Positions 1 through 9,842 are shown, numbered from the stretch's first letter. The stretch is 13,240 bases of DNA from Lunasporangiospora selenospora (GCA_015680635.1 JAABOA010000586.1:1-13240); one strand, 5' to 3'. Numbers and translations are program-made. The notes: generated from the letters alone by a model not told the origin.

Positions 1-461
1 GTACTTGTGAGGTGTCAGATGCATTTTTGCAATTAGCGATACAACTACTGTACCTCTGAAATCGAGCTGCGCCTTCCCTCGTATCACTCAGTGGCGCACC
101 ACCAACCGTGCCTCCATAATCCCTACTATAAATGCGCCTCTCCAACAATCTATAATAAAGTATCTTTTCTTGCCCCCTTCATCTTGTCCTTGTCATATTC
201 CGTTGTCTTTGCTTGATACTACTACAAGCATATACGATGGCAAGAATGGCTCGATAACCCTGGAAGTGCACGTCAATAAATCATTATTAATAATGTATCA
301 CCCAATTGCCTTGACGATAAAAAAAAAAGAGAGAGAGAGAGAAAATGTGGATCTATTCAGTTGTGGAAAGTGGTAGCTCCTCTCGCAACCCGAATTTAGC
401 TCTGCATCCTTTTTTCACATACTCTCAAATACTCAATAAGGACATTAGAAACGAAAATAGT
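1..461. other. Left flank with no supported gene
   Basis: No reading frame here looks like a real protein. TATA-like AT stretches occur near 124-131 and 151-158, and a short GA microsatellite follows an A-run at 320-342. A minus-strand ATG at 21-23 opens a frame that runs off the left edge, so the start of a leftward gene is possible but cannot be supported with seven codons. No tRNA or 5S pattern was recognised by eye. Confidence 0.5.
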
Positions 462-467
462 TTTATT
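462..467 (-). terminator. Poly(A) signal AATAAA of the SCYL2-type gene
   Basis: The minus strand reads AATAAA within GATAATAAAAC about 155 nt after the TAA stop at 621-623. This is the expected position and form of a fungal polyadenylation signal, so the 3' UTR is roughly 150-180 nt. The sequence is seen directly; use in vivo is inferred. Confidence 0.6.
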
Positions 468-620
468 ATCGGCTAGACAAGGAACACGAGATGCAAAAAG
501 GCATGAAATAGGAAGAAGGCGACGGCTTTTTCTTTGAACTATAAGAAAAGAAAGTATCAGAGGGAAAAAAAAGGGTACATTTCGCTCAATGAACCTTCAT
601 GTCTCCTTCCTTTCATTATT

Positions 621-3600
621 TTACGAAAACGGATCAAACATGCCCAGATCATTGTTCTTGCCCTTGTGCTGCTGACCCTGCTGCTTGTTCGCACCAAAGG
701 ATCCCGTGTTGGTCGGTTGCATAGGTGCCAACATTCCCATACCAGTTCCTGCTCCTGCACCTCCCATAGGTCGACTGGTCGTGGCTCCCATGATATTGCT
801 GCTGAATCCTCCCATACTTGAGCTATTGCTAGTCATCGTTGCCGAGAAGCCACCACCACCTCCTCCCATACCGCCAGCGGCCATGGGCTGAATTCCATTC
901 ATACCATTGTTGTTGCCAAAACTGCTGGTACCCATTCCCCCAACACTCGCCGTCATACCACCTGTCGTAGGAGCCACCGTTTGGAATCCTCCAAAGGTAG
1001 AGCTCGACGAAGAAAGGTTTCCGAGCGTGTGTGAGAGTGGAATGGCCCCGACTGGCTTTTGTTGTGGCTGCGAGAATGGGGGTCGTGCGGCGGCGGAGGT
1101 CGAAGAAGAGAATCCACCCACACCACCTGTTGAACCAAAGGATGAGTTCATGGTCGTAGAGGAAGGGGTATGAGTCGTTGGCTTAGACAATGGGGGTATT
1201 GAGAAAGAGGATGTAGTTGTCGCGGTCGATCCAGAAAGCCGTGGGCCATTGTTGTTCGAGAAGGAAGTGGCCAAGGTGGGCGTAATGGGCCGAGATCCAA
1301 ATCCGCTGTTTGAGGATGAGTCTGTTGCAGAGGTGGCTCCAAACATCATTGGAGTCGTTGCTGGCTTAAGGACAGGAGTACCAGATGCAGATCCACCGCC
1401 CGAAGACGAATTCGTAAAGCCTATCGGCTTTGTGCCCATCGACGGGAGTGCTGAAGACTGCAATATCAAATGAATTATTCAGGTTGAGGAAAAAGGGATG
1501 TTAATCATTTGAGCGCATGTTGCAAAGAAATTGATGCTTCCATGTCATCAAGCAGCCATATTCTTGGCTTACCATATCTCCAAACATGTCCAGCGAAGAA
1601 TCCCGTCCGTTGGTTGGTGCAAATGGGTTGTCAGAAGCAATCTTGAATGGGTTCTCCGACGAAGAGACGGACGATTGCCTGTTCAGGTTGGGTGTTGTGG
1701 AGCCAGGGGTGCTGCTACCGCCTACACCTCCTTGAACCAGCTTCTCAAAGTCGTTCATAGTAGCTCCTGTTCCATTGACTGTTGCTACTGGGTCCCCGTT
1801 GTTTGCAAAGCTCTTGTGTTGGTCCTCGAGCTTCTTGAGATCCTGCAGATGTCGAAGGTGTTGCTGGTGAACCTTGGTCGAGAGTTCCTGGATGGTGCTC
1901 ATAAATGTCTCAAACTAAAAATATCACGTCCATGTAAATAATTTAGCACGTCTGATTTCTAGGTACCGACTGTCTTGTTTCATTTCACCATTCATTCATT
2001 GACGACCATCGTCATTACCTGATCAACCTTGAGGTTTGGTCCAAGAGCAAGGTGCCACAGCTGAGGAATGATGGAATTTCCAATGACTTCCTTGTCAATA
2101 TGCTTGCCCATTTCCTGGTACACTTGCAGGGTTGCCATCTATGTCCCCAATTATGATTCTTGTTAGAAGTTGTCAAAAAGAAAAAAGAAAAAAAATGCGA
2201 CTTTACTAGTAGATACATACCGATACTGTCACTTCGCGAGTCTTGATGTTCTTTAGCAAGGGAATGAGCTTCTCCGTGATAGTGAACTATGGACCAAGAG
2301 GTTGAGATTTAGTCCATACTGAAGCGATTTATTTGCCCTAAACCCCTCCTCCGTATTGCGCTCACATCCTTACCTTGTCCAAGACCTTGATGATACTTTG
2401 GAAACACAACAGCGTGTTGACCTTTACAGAAAGTGTCGTCGTTTGTGCAAAAAGAGCCTAAAACACAAAGAAGGGAATGTCGAACCAAGTTTACGATCTT
2501 GTCCATGTGGTTGAGAGAGATTGATTTTTATGCAAGACGTCTAATGTATCCTGTTCACTTACAGAGATCCTGGGGAAAAGTGAAGCCTTGACAGTTGTAT
2601 AATCCAGCGCTTCCATGATTCCAGGAACAGTCTTGAGCGCCTTTTCCTGGACAGAGGGCGGGTTCTTGGGCTCAAGTGCACAATAAACGAGGGGCATGAT
2701 GTCCTCTTTGAAGACCTGACTACCCGCCTTTTGATGAAGGAGCTCAATCCTCTCCAAGAGTGTCAACAGATTCTGCATCGGTTCACGAACCAAAAAGATG
2801 GGCTTGAGTGAGGGCAGGACCTTGTCCTCAAACTCCTTAGGGGTCATCTTTTGAATGATGTAAAAGACATTAGGAAGGGTATATGGCAACAAGGCATGAT
2901 CCTTGAGCTCCTCCAGCAGACATGGCAGAATCTACAAATATACAATTAATCCGATTAAGTTTAGCTTCTGAGGATTGCATTTCACTGCAACGAGAAAAAA
3001 ACGTTCTTGGATATGCATCTCTATTTCCTTCAGTGTCGAGGATTACCTTTCTGTGGAGAACACGGTCTGGGAATTGTGGCAAGACTCGGAGCAATCCCTT
3101 CATAAACTGACTCTTGTCGTCCCTCGTCTTTTCAGCAAAGCTTTCCATATACCTCATTGTCGATACGAGAATGTTGTCAAAGAACTTGCTGGACTGAAAC
3201 TCGGAAGAGTTCATTCTCATCATCGGATCGCGCGTAATCAGCCGAGACATGGCGTCTAACAAGACAAAGCAAGGCCATTCTTGTCAGGAGAAAAAAAAAC
3301 ATGCTCATCGAACTAATAGGGCTGCAAAGGGCAATCGTGTCGCTTGCTCCCTGATTCGCCGACATGGGTTGTTGTTGTTGAGGATTACCTGACAAATGAG
3401 AAGGAAGTTTCTCATACTGTTGAGTGTTGATCCGCTCAATCTGCTGTCGATACGTGTTGAGGTTTCCACGAGTTTGGAAGAGGGTGGAGCCCTTGTTGAG
3501 AACAGAATAAGCCAGACATCCGATGCTAAACATGTCGTTCGAGGGGTCCAGTTTTTGATCCAGTACGTATTCTGGCGCCTGGTAGTTGAGATCGCGCTGA

Positions 3601-5005
3601 CAATAGGGGTGCAGGTCATGATCATAGTCCCAGTATTCAACGGGTGTTGGGATGTTGGGATCACGCGACAAGAAAGTACTGAATCCGAACCTAGAGAAGA
3701 CAGACAGACAGAGAAACAGTAGTGTGAATAACAAGCCTGCGCAACAGTCACTGACTGGGTCTCTTGTCCTTTTCCTATCAGTGGTCGCTGTGGATTTACC
3801 CTGCAATCTTCCAGTCTCCTTTGGCATTGACAAAGATGGCATCCGGAACCAGATTTCCGTGGACAATCTTTGCATCATTGTGGCAGAACTGCAATCCCTT
3901 TCCAAGTTGGAACAGTCCTTTTTGAACCTGGTAAAAGAAAAAGAAAAAAGAAAAGGGTATTGGATACTTTTTGCCCACCGATATCATCTAGTTGGAGGCT
4001 AACACAGCAGAGTCCTAGTGTCAAGATTGTTTACCTCCAACTCGTCCAGTTCAAACTTGCGAATGTCTTCGGGCACCGACGGTAGATTCTCATAGTTCCC
4101 GAGTAAATTGGAGAGTGAGGCAAAGATGGGTTCCGTGGCAAAGGCAATGGCTGTCCTGGATTCATCCACCGGTTCTACCACCTCTAACATGCAAGGATGT
4201 CGTAGTCGTGAGAGTTGACTCGCCTGTTCTCACGGGTGGTCCAAGAGATGGAGATATGACAAGGACGCTCATGGTTAGTCTCTTGGATCTTGTCGTTCTT
4301 TGCTGGCACGTGCCGTCCCCACTACTGAATTGCTGATTTACCTCCTTCTTTAGAAACTCGTACACACGCTCCTGGTCCCGTTTGGATGGTGCCTGTCTCC
4401 TTAGCGACTGGATGCTTTCAACAATGTTCTTTTCAAAGATCTATTGGGTAGGAAAGATAGAAATGTAGAGAGATGCATGCAGGCATGGTTGTTTCCACGG
4501 GCATAAAGGCCGTCGAGTTAAGGTGCGACACAGAGTAGACATGGGCCATTTAAAGTAGAAATAGACACAGGTGCCAAGAGCAGAGCGCCCATTTAACAGC
4601 AGGGCGCTCTGCCTGGTCAGTTTTTAAGTCCTGTCTCTGAGCAAAGGACCAGTGCCTAGAAAAGAACAGGGCAGACAAACAGAAAAGAAGGTAACCGAGG
4701 GCCAGAAGACGCTCTAGGAGACGACGAGGAATGATACGAAGACGGAAACTTCTTGACCCGTGGTGCGTTTGGTAGCACGGTGAATCTTCCAGAGACCGGC
4801 ACTGGCAATTTGGCCGTGAACTGCATCGAGTAGAATGAATCAGGGTCAGACAGGAAGATGGAAGAGAGAGAGAGGGAGAGGACACGCGCAACAGGTAGAG
4901 GTGAGTGAAGACTGGCGAGATTAGAGAGAAAGAGCGAGAGAGAGGTGAGGTGGTGGGTCAGGCACGATGCGAACCTTCATAGTTCTTGGTGATTGCGTTT
5001 CCCAT
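621..5005 (-). CDS. SCYL2: SCYL2-type (SCY1-like) pseudokinase, 13 coding exons, complete
   Basis: Exons in transcript order: 4975-5005, 4738-4820, 4342-4440, 4035-4223, 3800-3927, 3389-3690, 3047-3255, 2563-2931, 2374-2457, 2221-2286, 2019-2138, 1573-1914, 621-1457. Every junction is GT-AG and keeps phase, giving about 952 aa, close to animal SCYL2. Residues about 1-300 form a kinase-like domain: the catalytic loop is HGN (157-159) instead of HRD, and the DFG position reads GFG (177-179), while APE is intact in YQAPEYV. Both losses are typical of the family. Residues about 320-580 are helical HEAT-like repeats (for example VLPSLKPIFLVREPMQNLL), followed by a short coiled coil (HLRHLQDLKKLEDQH). 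The tail is low-complexity Gly/Ser/Thr with FG dipeptides, two NPF motifs and a C-terminal FDPFS. SCYL2 proteins are known to act with clathrin and AP complexes at the trans-Golgi and endosomes. The start gives MGNAIT; an upstream in-frame stretch is open but lacks an ATG. The family call is firm; cargo and partners are unknown. Confidence 0.92.
4580..4612. repeat. Perfect 11-bp inverted repeat in intron 2 of the SCYL2-type gene
   Basis: Arm GCAGAGCGCCC (4580-4590) and its exact reverse complement (4602-4612) flank an 11-nt AT-rich loop. It lies in the 297-bp intron 4441-4737, the longest of this gene. CCA and TGG triplets outside the arms could extend the stem past an internal loop. It would fold as a stable GC-rich hairpin in RNA. 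No role is known. Confidence 0.7.
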
Positions 5006-5008
5006 GAT

Positions 5009-5022
5009 GCAGTGGGCACTGC
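5009..5022. repeat. Palindrome GCAGTG-GG-CACTGC just upstream of the SCYL2 start codon
   Basis: Six-bp arms around a GG centre end 3 nt before the ATG (5003-5005, minus strand). In the mRNA it could form only a very tight hairpin, so a dyad-symmetric DNA site or chance is more likely. The sequence is seen directly; no function is known. Confidence 0.5.
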
Positions 5023-5130
5023 TATGGCGAAGGTGAGGTTGGGGGTAGAGTGTGGGAGTGAGAGGAAGTGTGTGTGAGGAGGTGGGGTGCGTGAGCGAGT
5101 GCGAATGGGATGGGAGAATGGGGTGGGCTG

Positions 5131-5157
5131 GGATGAGATGGGATGAGATGGGATGAG
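5131..5157. repeat. Short tandem repeat, GGATGAGATG, about 2.7 copies
   Basis: Two full 10-bp units (5131-5140 and 5141-5150) and a partial third lie in the presumed 5' leader of the SCYL2-type gene. It is a simple repeat with no evident function. Confidence 0.7.
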
Positions 5158-5214
5158 TGGATAGATGCGATAGAGAGAGAGAGAAAGATGTGGCGGCAAG
5201 ATGCGATGATGAGA

Positions 5215-5236
5215 TCAAGACTTGACTTTACTAAAG
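5215..5236. promoter_or_regulatory. Two abutting 11-bp palindromes at the promoter midpoint
   Basis: TCAAG-A-CTTGA (5215-5225) is followed with no gap by CTTTA-C-TAAAG (5226-5236). Each is perfectly self-complementary around one central base. They sit where the flanking DNA switches from purine-rich to pyrimidine-rich on the plus strand. A pair of dyad transcription-factor sites shared by both genes is an inference; no known motif is claimed. Confidence 0.45.
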
Positions 5237-5455
5237 GGAAGGTTCTGTCTCTCTGTCTCTCTCTCTCTCTCTCTCCCCTGCACAGCCTGCTCTCTCTCTC
5301 TCTCTCTAAGAGAAAGCGCGTCACGTCTGTATTTCTCTCCACTCACTCTCTCCACTCCACTCGTCCATTCTCTTCTTACTCCACCACCCACTGCTTCTCT
5401 TCCATCCCATCCCCACCCCCAACCCAACGCAGCCTACTCCCAGCTCTCTCACATC

Positions 5456-8400
5456 ATGTCCCGGCGACTGGATGAGAAACATTCCAGGTACCCGCTCCAC
5501 GCCATCTCTGTCATGCAACCCGATCTACCCCTACCTAGTCCCACCCTTGCTCCACTCACTCACTCCAACGCTCCAACCTTTTCTCTTTCATCCCACACAG
5601 GATCCTGACTGGGCTCCTCAAGCTGCCCGACAACAAAAAGTGCTTCGACTGCCCATCCAAGGCAAGTGGAAAGCACCATCCCAACCTGCCGCATCCTCAT
5701 GCCTCTTCATTCCCATCTGCAGTGTTTTCTGGACCGTTTCCATCCAGCAATGGCTCTTTCTTTGCTGACCCCACTTTTTTTTCTTTTTTCATTATTCTTT
5801 TGCTTGGGGGACACTAGGTCAATGTCTATGCAAACCTGTTCAATTCGACCTTTATCTGCGAGCGGTGCTCAGGACTCCAGTAAGAACACCCACCTTTGTC
5901 CTTTCCTTTACCTGCTTTGTGGTGTGCTCAGCCAGTTCTCTTGGACGTTGTTCTCATCAGCAAACAGCTACAGAATACAGCATACAGCATACAGCATACA
6001 GCAAGGACTCTGCTCTTTAATGCGCATCTGCAACTCTCCCCTCTCCTCTTTTATTATTAATTGCACTTGGACTCGGCCGTTTTTTTTGTTCTCCTGGATG
6101 AATGGATATCCCCTGGCACGCACACTCCTCACAACCTCCATTACATCTTTCTCTCTCCCCTGCCCTGCCAAACATAAAATAGTCGTGAGCTCAACCACCG
6201 AGTCAAGTCCATCTCTGCCTCGACGTTTACCTCCGAGGAGGTAACAGGTCTGCAGAAAGGGGGTAATGCAGTAAGTAATAGGGTGTAAAAAGACTGTGTG
6301 AGTGAGATGAGAGCAAAAGACAGCTACAGTCTGTCGTGAATGGCCGAGACACAGACAGACAGACAGACAGACAGAGAGAGAGAGAGAGAGAGAGAGTGGA
6401 GAGAGCTGGGCGAATGTGCAGGTGGACCCTTGCTTTTGACCCAGAGGGGGAAAGGGACGACAGACGGACGGACGCATGGTCGAATCAGGAGTGCCGCCAC
6501 GCGAACCACATTGGCCCAAGGATAAGCATGGTCATCTCGCGAAGCAGTAGCGATCGAGTGCGACCGAATCACGCTCCCAGCCAACCGGCTCTTTTCTCTT
6601 TACTTTGCTGCACAACAAGACCACCAACAGGATCTCGGTATCAAGTGACAGGAAGAACTGGGACAAGAGGACAAGACAAAGCAAGCAAGAGAGAGAGAGA
6701 GAGAGTGAGGGAGAAAAAAGAGTCAGAGGAGTGCTGCTCTCGATGACGAGCAACCTGGTGCTTCTGGCCCATCTCCTTACCCCAGCTGTCACTGGTTCCA
6801 TCCCCCCTCCCCATGCCCACGCCCATGCTCAGAAAAAAAGAATTGGGAGCTTGCTCTCTCCTACTCTCTCTCCACGACGCAGATCCAGCGCTGCACTGCA
6901 TGCCTGAGGGAGACCTCTAGAGAGAGCGGCCGCCTACCTGGACACAACAGTCATGCCAGAGCCCGGCTCTTCATTCTGTTGTGTTCGACAGAGAGAACAT
7001 CCGGCAATGGCCCACAGAAAGGAAAGAAAAAGACGTTATCGATGTCTTCTCGACTTTTTTGCCCACCAATGGCCTCTCCCCTGACCGTTGTCCGTGTCTG
7101 GCTGTCGGCCTGTCTTGCGGACAAACAGCAGGGGCCAATCTGTGGTTCCTCGCGTGCCTATCCAAGCACTTCCAGTTATAAGATTTCCTCCGACTAATTA
7201 CGCATTAATAACATTCAACCCCCGATCGCAATACATAGGTTGCAAAGTCAGTATGGTTAGCAACATGGTCCTGGCGAGAATACCCAGAGCCAGATGCTCA
7301 CGAAGTCGATGAGGTGCGCCAGTTTATGAGAGCCAAATATGTCAAAAAACAATGGTACCGGGATCCTAGCGGCAACACCAACAACGACAACACCAATAAC
7401 AATAACAATAACAACAATGCTGGCACCCTTGGAGCTGCAGGAGCTGGAGTGCTCTCGAGTCATCGTCCGCCGTCTATCGAGTCGTCCTCGAATGCCAGTG
7501 TCTCATCCATTCTGCAACAACACCCAGGCCCAGCCAAGAGCCAGAGCATTGACAGTATCAGCCAGGTAATTGCTCTTTTTTATTGTCTACCTCCACAACG
7601 AACTGCACGTCTCTCTCACTCTCTAGCCCGAAACGGACAGAGGCACGACGAGCCCTGTGCTGCTGCTGCTACTACTGCCGCTACTGCCCCCCTTCCCATT
7701 TCGTTTTTGCCTTCCCCTTTCTGTGCTAATCTCGGCTATTTTTAACACCCTGTGTTTTCTTTATCCGGTCTATGAATTTCGTTTTGCGACTCATCTACCA
7801 CTCTAGTCTATCGCTACTGGACCAGCACTCGCTGCGGCCTTCTCCGTCGTCCCTGAACGCAACTTGAGCAGAAAGTCGTCCACCCTCAGCTCGGACAGCG
7901 GCTCAACTACCTTTTCAAAGTCGACCGATCCCTCCAGCACAGGATCGAGCCCCTTCAGCCCTGCTGTCGCAACCAACAATGGATCAGGACCAAAGACCAC
8001 TGTCACCCATCACTCCTCGACCTCGCTCTCGTTCCAGCAGCAGCAGACCCATTATTCAAAGCAACCTTCTCACCTCCATAATACCACCTCTATCCAGCAG
8101 TATGGCGCATCCACATTGTCCATGCCTTCGATGACCTCTGCTGCTGCATCTGCTGCATCTCTTGGTGCGTTTTCGGACCCAGTGCGTGGAGCGGGGCAAC
8201 CTTTGAACCCAGGCTCAAACCCAGGCTCAAACCCAGGAAGCAATGGCCTTGCAGCAGCAGCGACAGGACCCTCCATCGATCCCTCCTCAGATCCGTTCTC
8301 GCTCATGACCAATTCCTTCTCGACCATGGGCTTCAACAACACATCGCAGAGTTTGTATAGTCATGGAGCGATACCCTCTTCTGCGACTGCAACTCCTTCA

Positions 8401-9728
8401 GCGGATATTTTTGGGTCGCTTCCTATGTCCATGACCAACTCTCTTGTCACTTCACCAGCACCTGACGCAGGAGGAGGAGGCGGCGATCCATTCTCTCTTG
8501 CAGGAGCTCGACTTCAGCAGGTGTCTTCTCAACCACATGCATCCCCCCAACAACCAGATCTTGGAAATATTTTCACCTCGGCATTCTCTTCTCCATCTGT
8601 CCCAGCAGCAACAATGACGATGCCTACCAACTATTATGCAGCCACGACATTGACCACAAACACAACAGGGGCTAGATCCTTTGATGACTACTTGTTGTCC
8701 ATGCGGCAGGAACAGTACCTACGTCGGGTGTGCTGGGAGATCCCTTTGGATTGATGGCGTCTGCCGTGTCCATGCCATCGGCCACTGTCCCTCCTGTCGC
8801 AGCCTCACATCCTGTTCCACCCCCATCACTTCAGCGCGCCTATACGACCGACAATCTTGTGTCAGCCAATTATGGAAGTATGAGCGGGAACAATACCAAC
8901 AACAACAACAACTATAATAATGGGGGCAATCCATTCGCGTTGTTTGCCAAGTCCTCGACCGTCCATGGCTCGACTTTACCGAACCATATTCAGCACCAGA
9001 ACCCAACAATGCACTCAATGACATCGACATCATCGGCCTCTACCACTATGGCGATGGATCCTTTTGGCACGATGGGAGGTATCCACCAACGACAAGCTGT
9101 GCAACAGCCAACATCGGCTCTTGCTGGATCCCAAGACTACTTTTCTACCCAGGGTCTGAATGGTGCAGGCAGTGGTCATGGATCGCGATCCCCCAACCCT
9201 TTCCTTATGACAGCCGAGGGCAATGGGGCTCAATCAAGACCGGGAGTCCCCCAAGCAGCACCGGCGTTTATGCGTTCCATGTCTGAATCGGTGACTGTTG
9301 GAGGAGGGTACAATGGATCCATGTTTGGCCTTGGACCGGTGCAGACACCATCCATGGCAACAGGAGCGACCCTGAATCCTGGATTCGAGAATGCCTTCTC
9401 GGTGCCTTCGAGGTCGATGACCCTTCCACCCACGTCCACGATGGCTGCAGGCGGCTCCGTGAACATGAACATGAACACGAACATGAATATGAATATGAAC
9501 GGAGCCATGTTTGGGGATGCGTTCGGCAACCCTTCGCTATCTACCACCAACACCACCACCACCTCTGCTGCTTGGCAAAGGACTCTTCCGAGTGCTTCAG
9601 CAACAGCGGCCTCCAAATACCCGGCGATCGATGACCTGGATCCGTTCTCGGCCAACGCGTCCTCCTCCTCCACTGCTGCTGCTGCTGCTGCAAACGCGTT
9701 CTCGAACCCGTTCTCATTACACACCTAA
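5456..9728 (+). CDS. AGFG: AGFG-type Arf-GAP protein with DPF/NPF-rich tail; frame change near 8.7 kb
   Basis: Exons: 5456-5487, 5601-5661, 5818-5879, 6183-6270, 7239-7565, 7807 to about 8.6-8.7 kb, then about 8.7 kb to 9728. The first five junctions keep phase. Residues 25-48 form the Arf-GAP zinc finger CX2CX16CX2C, followed by SGLHR with the presumed arginine finger R53. RVKSISASTFTSEEV and a later KKQWYRDP match AGFG/Hrb rather than other Arf-GAPs. The domain ends near residue 125. The rest is Asn/Ser/Thr/Gln-rich, with an Asn run, PGSN repeats, an Asn-Met run, five DPF motifs, and three NPF motifs including a near-terminal NPFSLHT. Such motifs bind AP-2 appendages and EH domains, which fits AGFG's known endocytic role with Eps15-type proteins. 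Intron 2 has a GC donor and intron 4 is 968 bp. Frame 7807 onward and frame 8688-9728 differ. An intron 8521-8714 or 8599-8714 would restore phase (765 or 791 aa), but both donors are weak; a one-base deletion is the alternative. Confidence 0.87.
5975..6002 (+). repeat. Four tandem copies of ATACAGC in AGFG intron 3
   Basis: Four exact 7-bp units lie inside intron 5880-6182. It is a minisatellite-like simple repeat, likely length-polymorphic. No function is evident. Confidence 0.85.
6351..6397. repeat. ACAG then AG microsatellite
   Basis: An (ACAG)n run passes directly into an (AG)n run inside AGFG intron 4. It is a simple sequence repeat. Confidence 0.85.
6689..6705. repeat. GA microsatellite in AGFG intron 4
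   Basis: About eight GA units follow a purine-rich stretch. It is a simple repeat of the type found across this locus. Confidence 0.8.
6940..6986. repeat. Compound inverted repeat (nested hairpins) in AGFG intron 4
   Basis: Outer arms GGACACAACAG (6940-6950) and CTGTTGTGTTC (6976-6986) pair over 11 positions with one G-T wobble. Inside, AGAGC (6958-6962) pairs with GCTCT (6966-6970). This predicts a stem with an inner stem-loop. I could not assign it to an H/ACA snoRNA, because a second hairpin and a terminal ACA were not convincing. Confidence 0.6.
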
Positions 9729-9842
9729 GGCATTTTTTTCCACCTTTTTCTCTTTTTCTCTATTTTTTTTTTCATTTTCTTTTGTGATCCTCTTGTTTAC
9801 AAACACAATGCAATGCACACCCACTCCCTTCTCATGAATCGA

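Larger units (their letters stand above)
5006..5455. promoter_or_regulatory. Divergent promoter and leaders between the SCYL2 and AGFG genes
   Basis: 450 bp separate the two start codons, which face away from each other. On the plus strand the left half (to about 5214) is G/A-rich and the right half (from about 5243) is C/T-rich, so each gene has a pyrimidine-rich leader on its own sense strand. Two abutting odd palindromes occupy 5215-5236. CT microsatellites lie at about 5246-5276 and 5290-5307, and a 10-bp GGATGAGATG unit repeats at 5131-5157. No clear TATA box was found. Transcription starts near the composition switch are inferred. Confidence 0.6.
6271..7238 (+). other. Unusually long (968 bp) intron 4 of the AGFG gene
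   Basis: The donor GTAAGT follows codons for GGNA at 6270, and the acceptor CATAG precedes VAKSVWLATW at 7239. The Arf-GAP domain reads continuously across it, so no coding exon is missing. The intron holds an ACAG/GA microsatellite (6351-6397), a GA tract (6689-6705) and a compound inverted repeat (6940-6986). Open frames inside it are low-complexity and have no family resemblance. No box C/D pair with a flanking stem was found here by eye. Confidence 0.75.

Noticed and set aside
1-170. A tRNA or 5S rRNA gene near the TATA-like sequences
   Set aside because: No cloverleaf arms, A/B box pair or 5S core sequence was visible.
5022-5475. Several 90-130-codon frames in the divergent promoter
   Set aside because: They are translations of CT/GA repeats (Leu-Ser and Arg-Glu runs) on both strands, overlapping the two well-supported start codons.
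6351-6397. ACAG repeats as a possible CRISPR or satellite array
   Set aside because: The units are 4 and 2 bp with no spacers; this is an ordinary microsatellite.
6336-6746. 136-codon plus-strand frame in AGFG intron 4
   Set aside because: Its first part is only ACAG/AG microsatellite translation (Asp-Arg-Gln-Thr and Arg-Glu runs), and the Arf-GAP domain is continuous without it.
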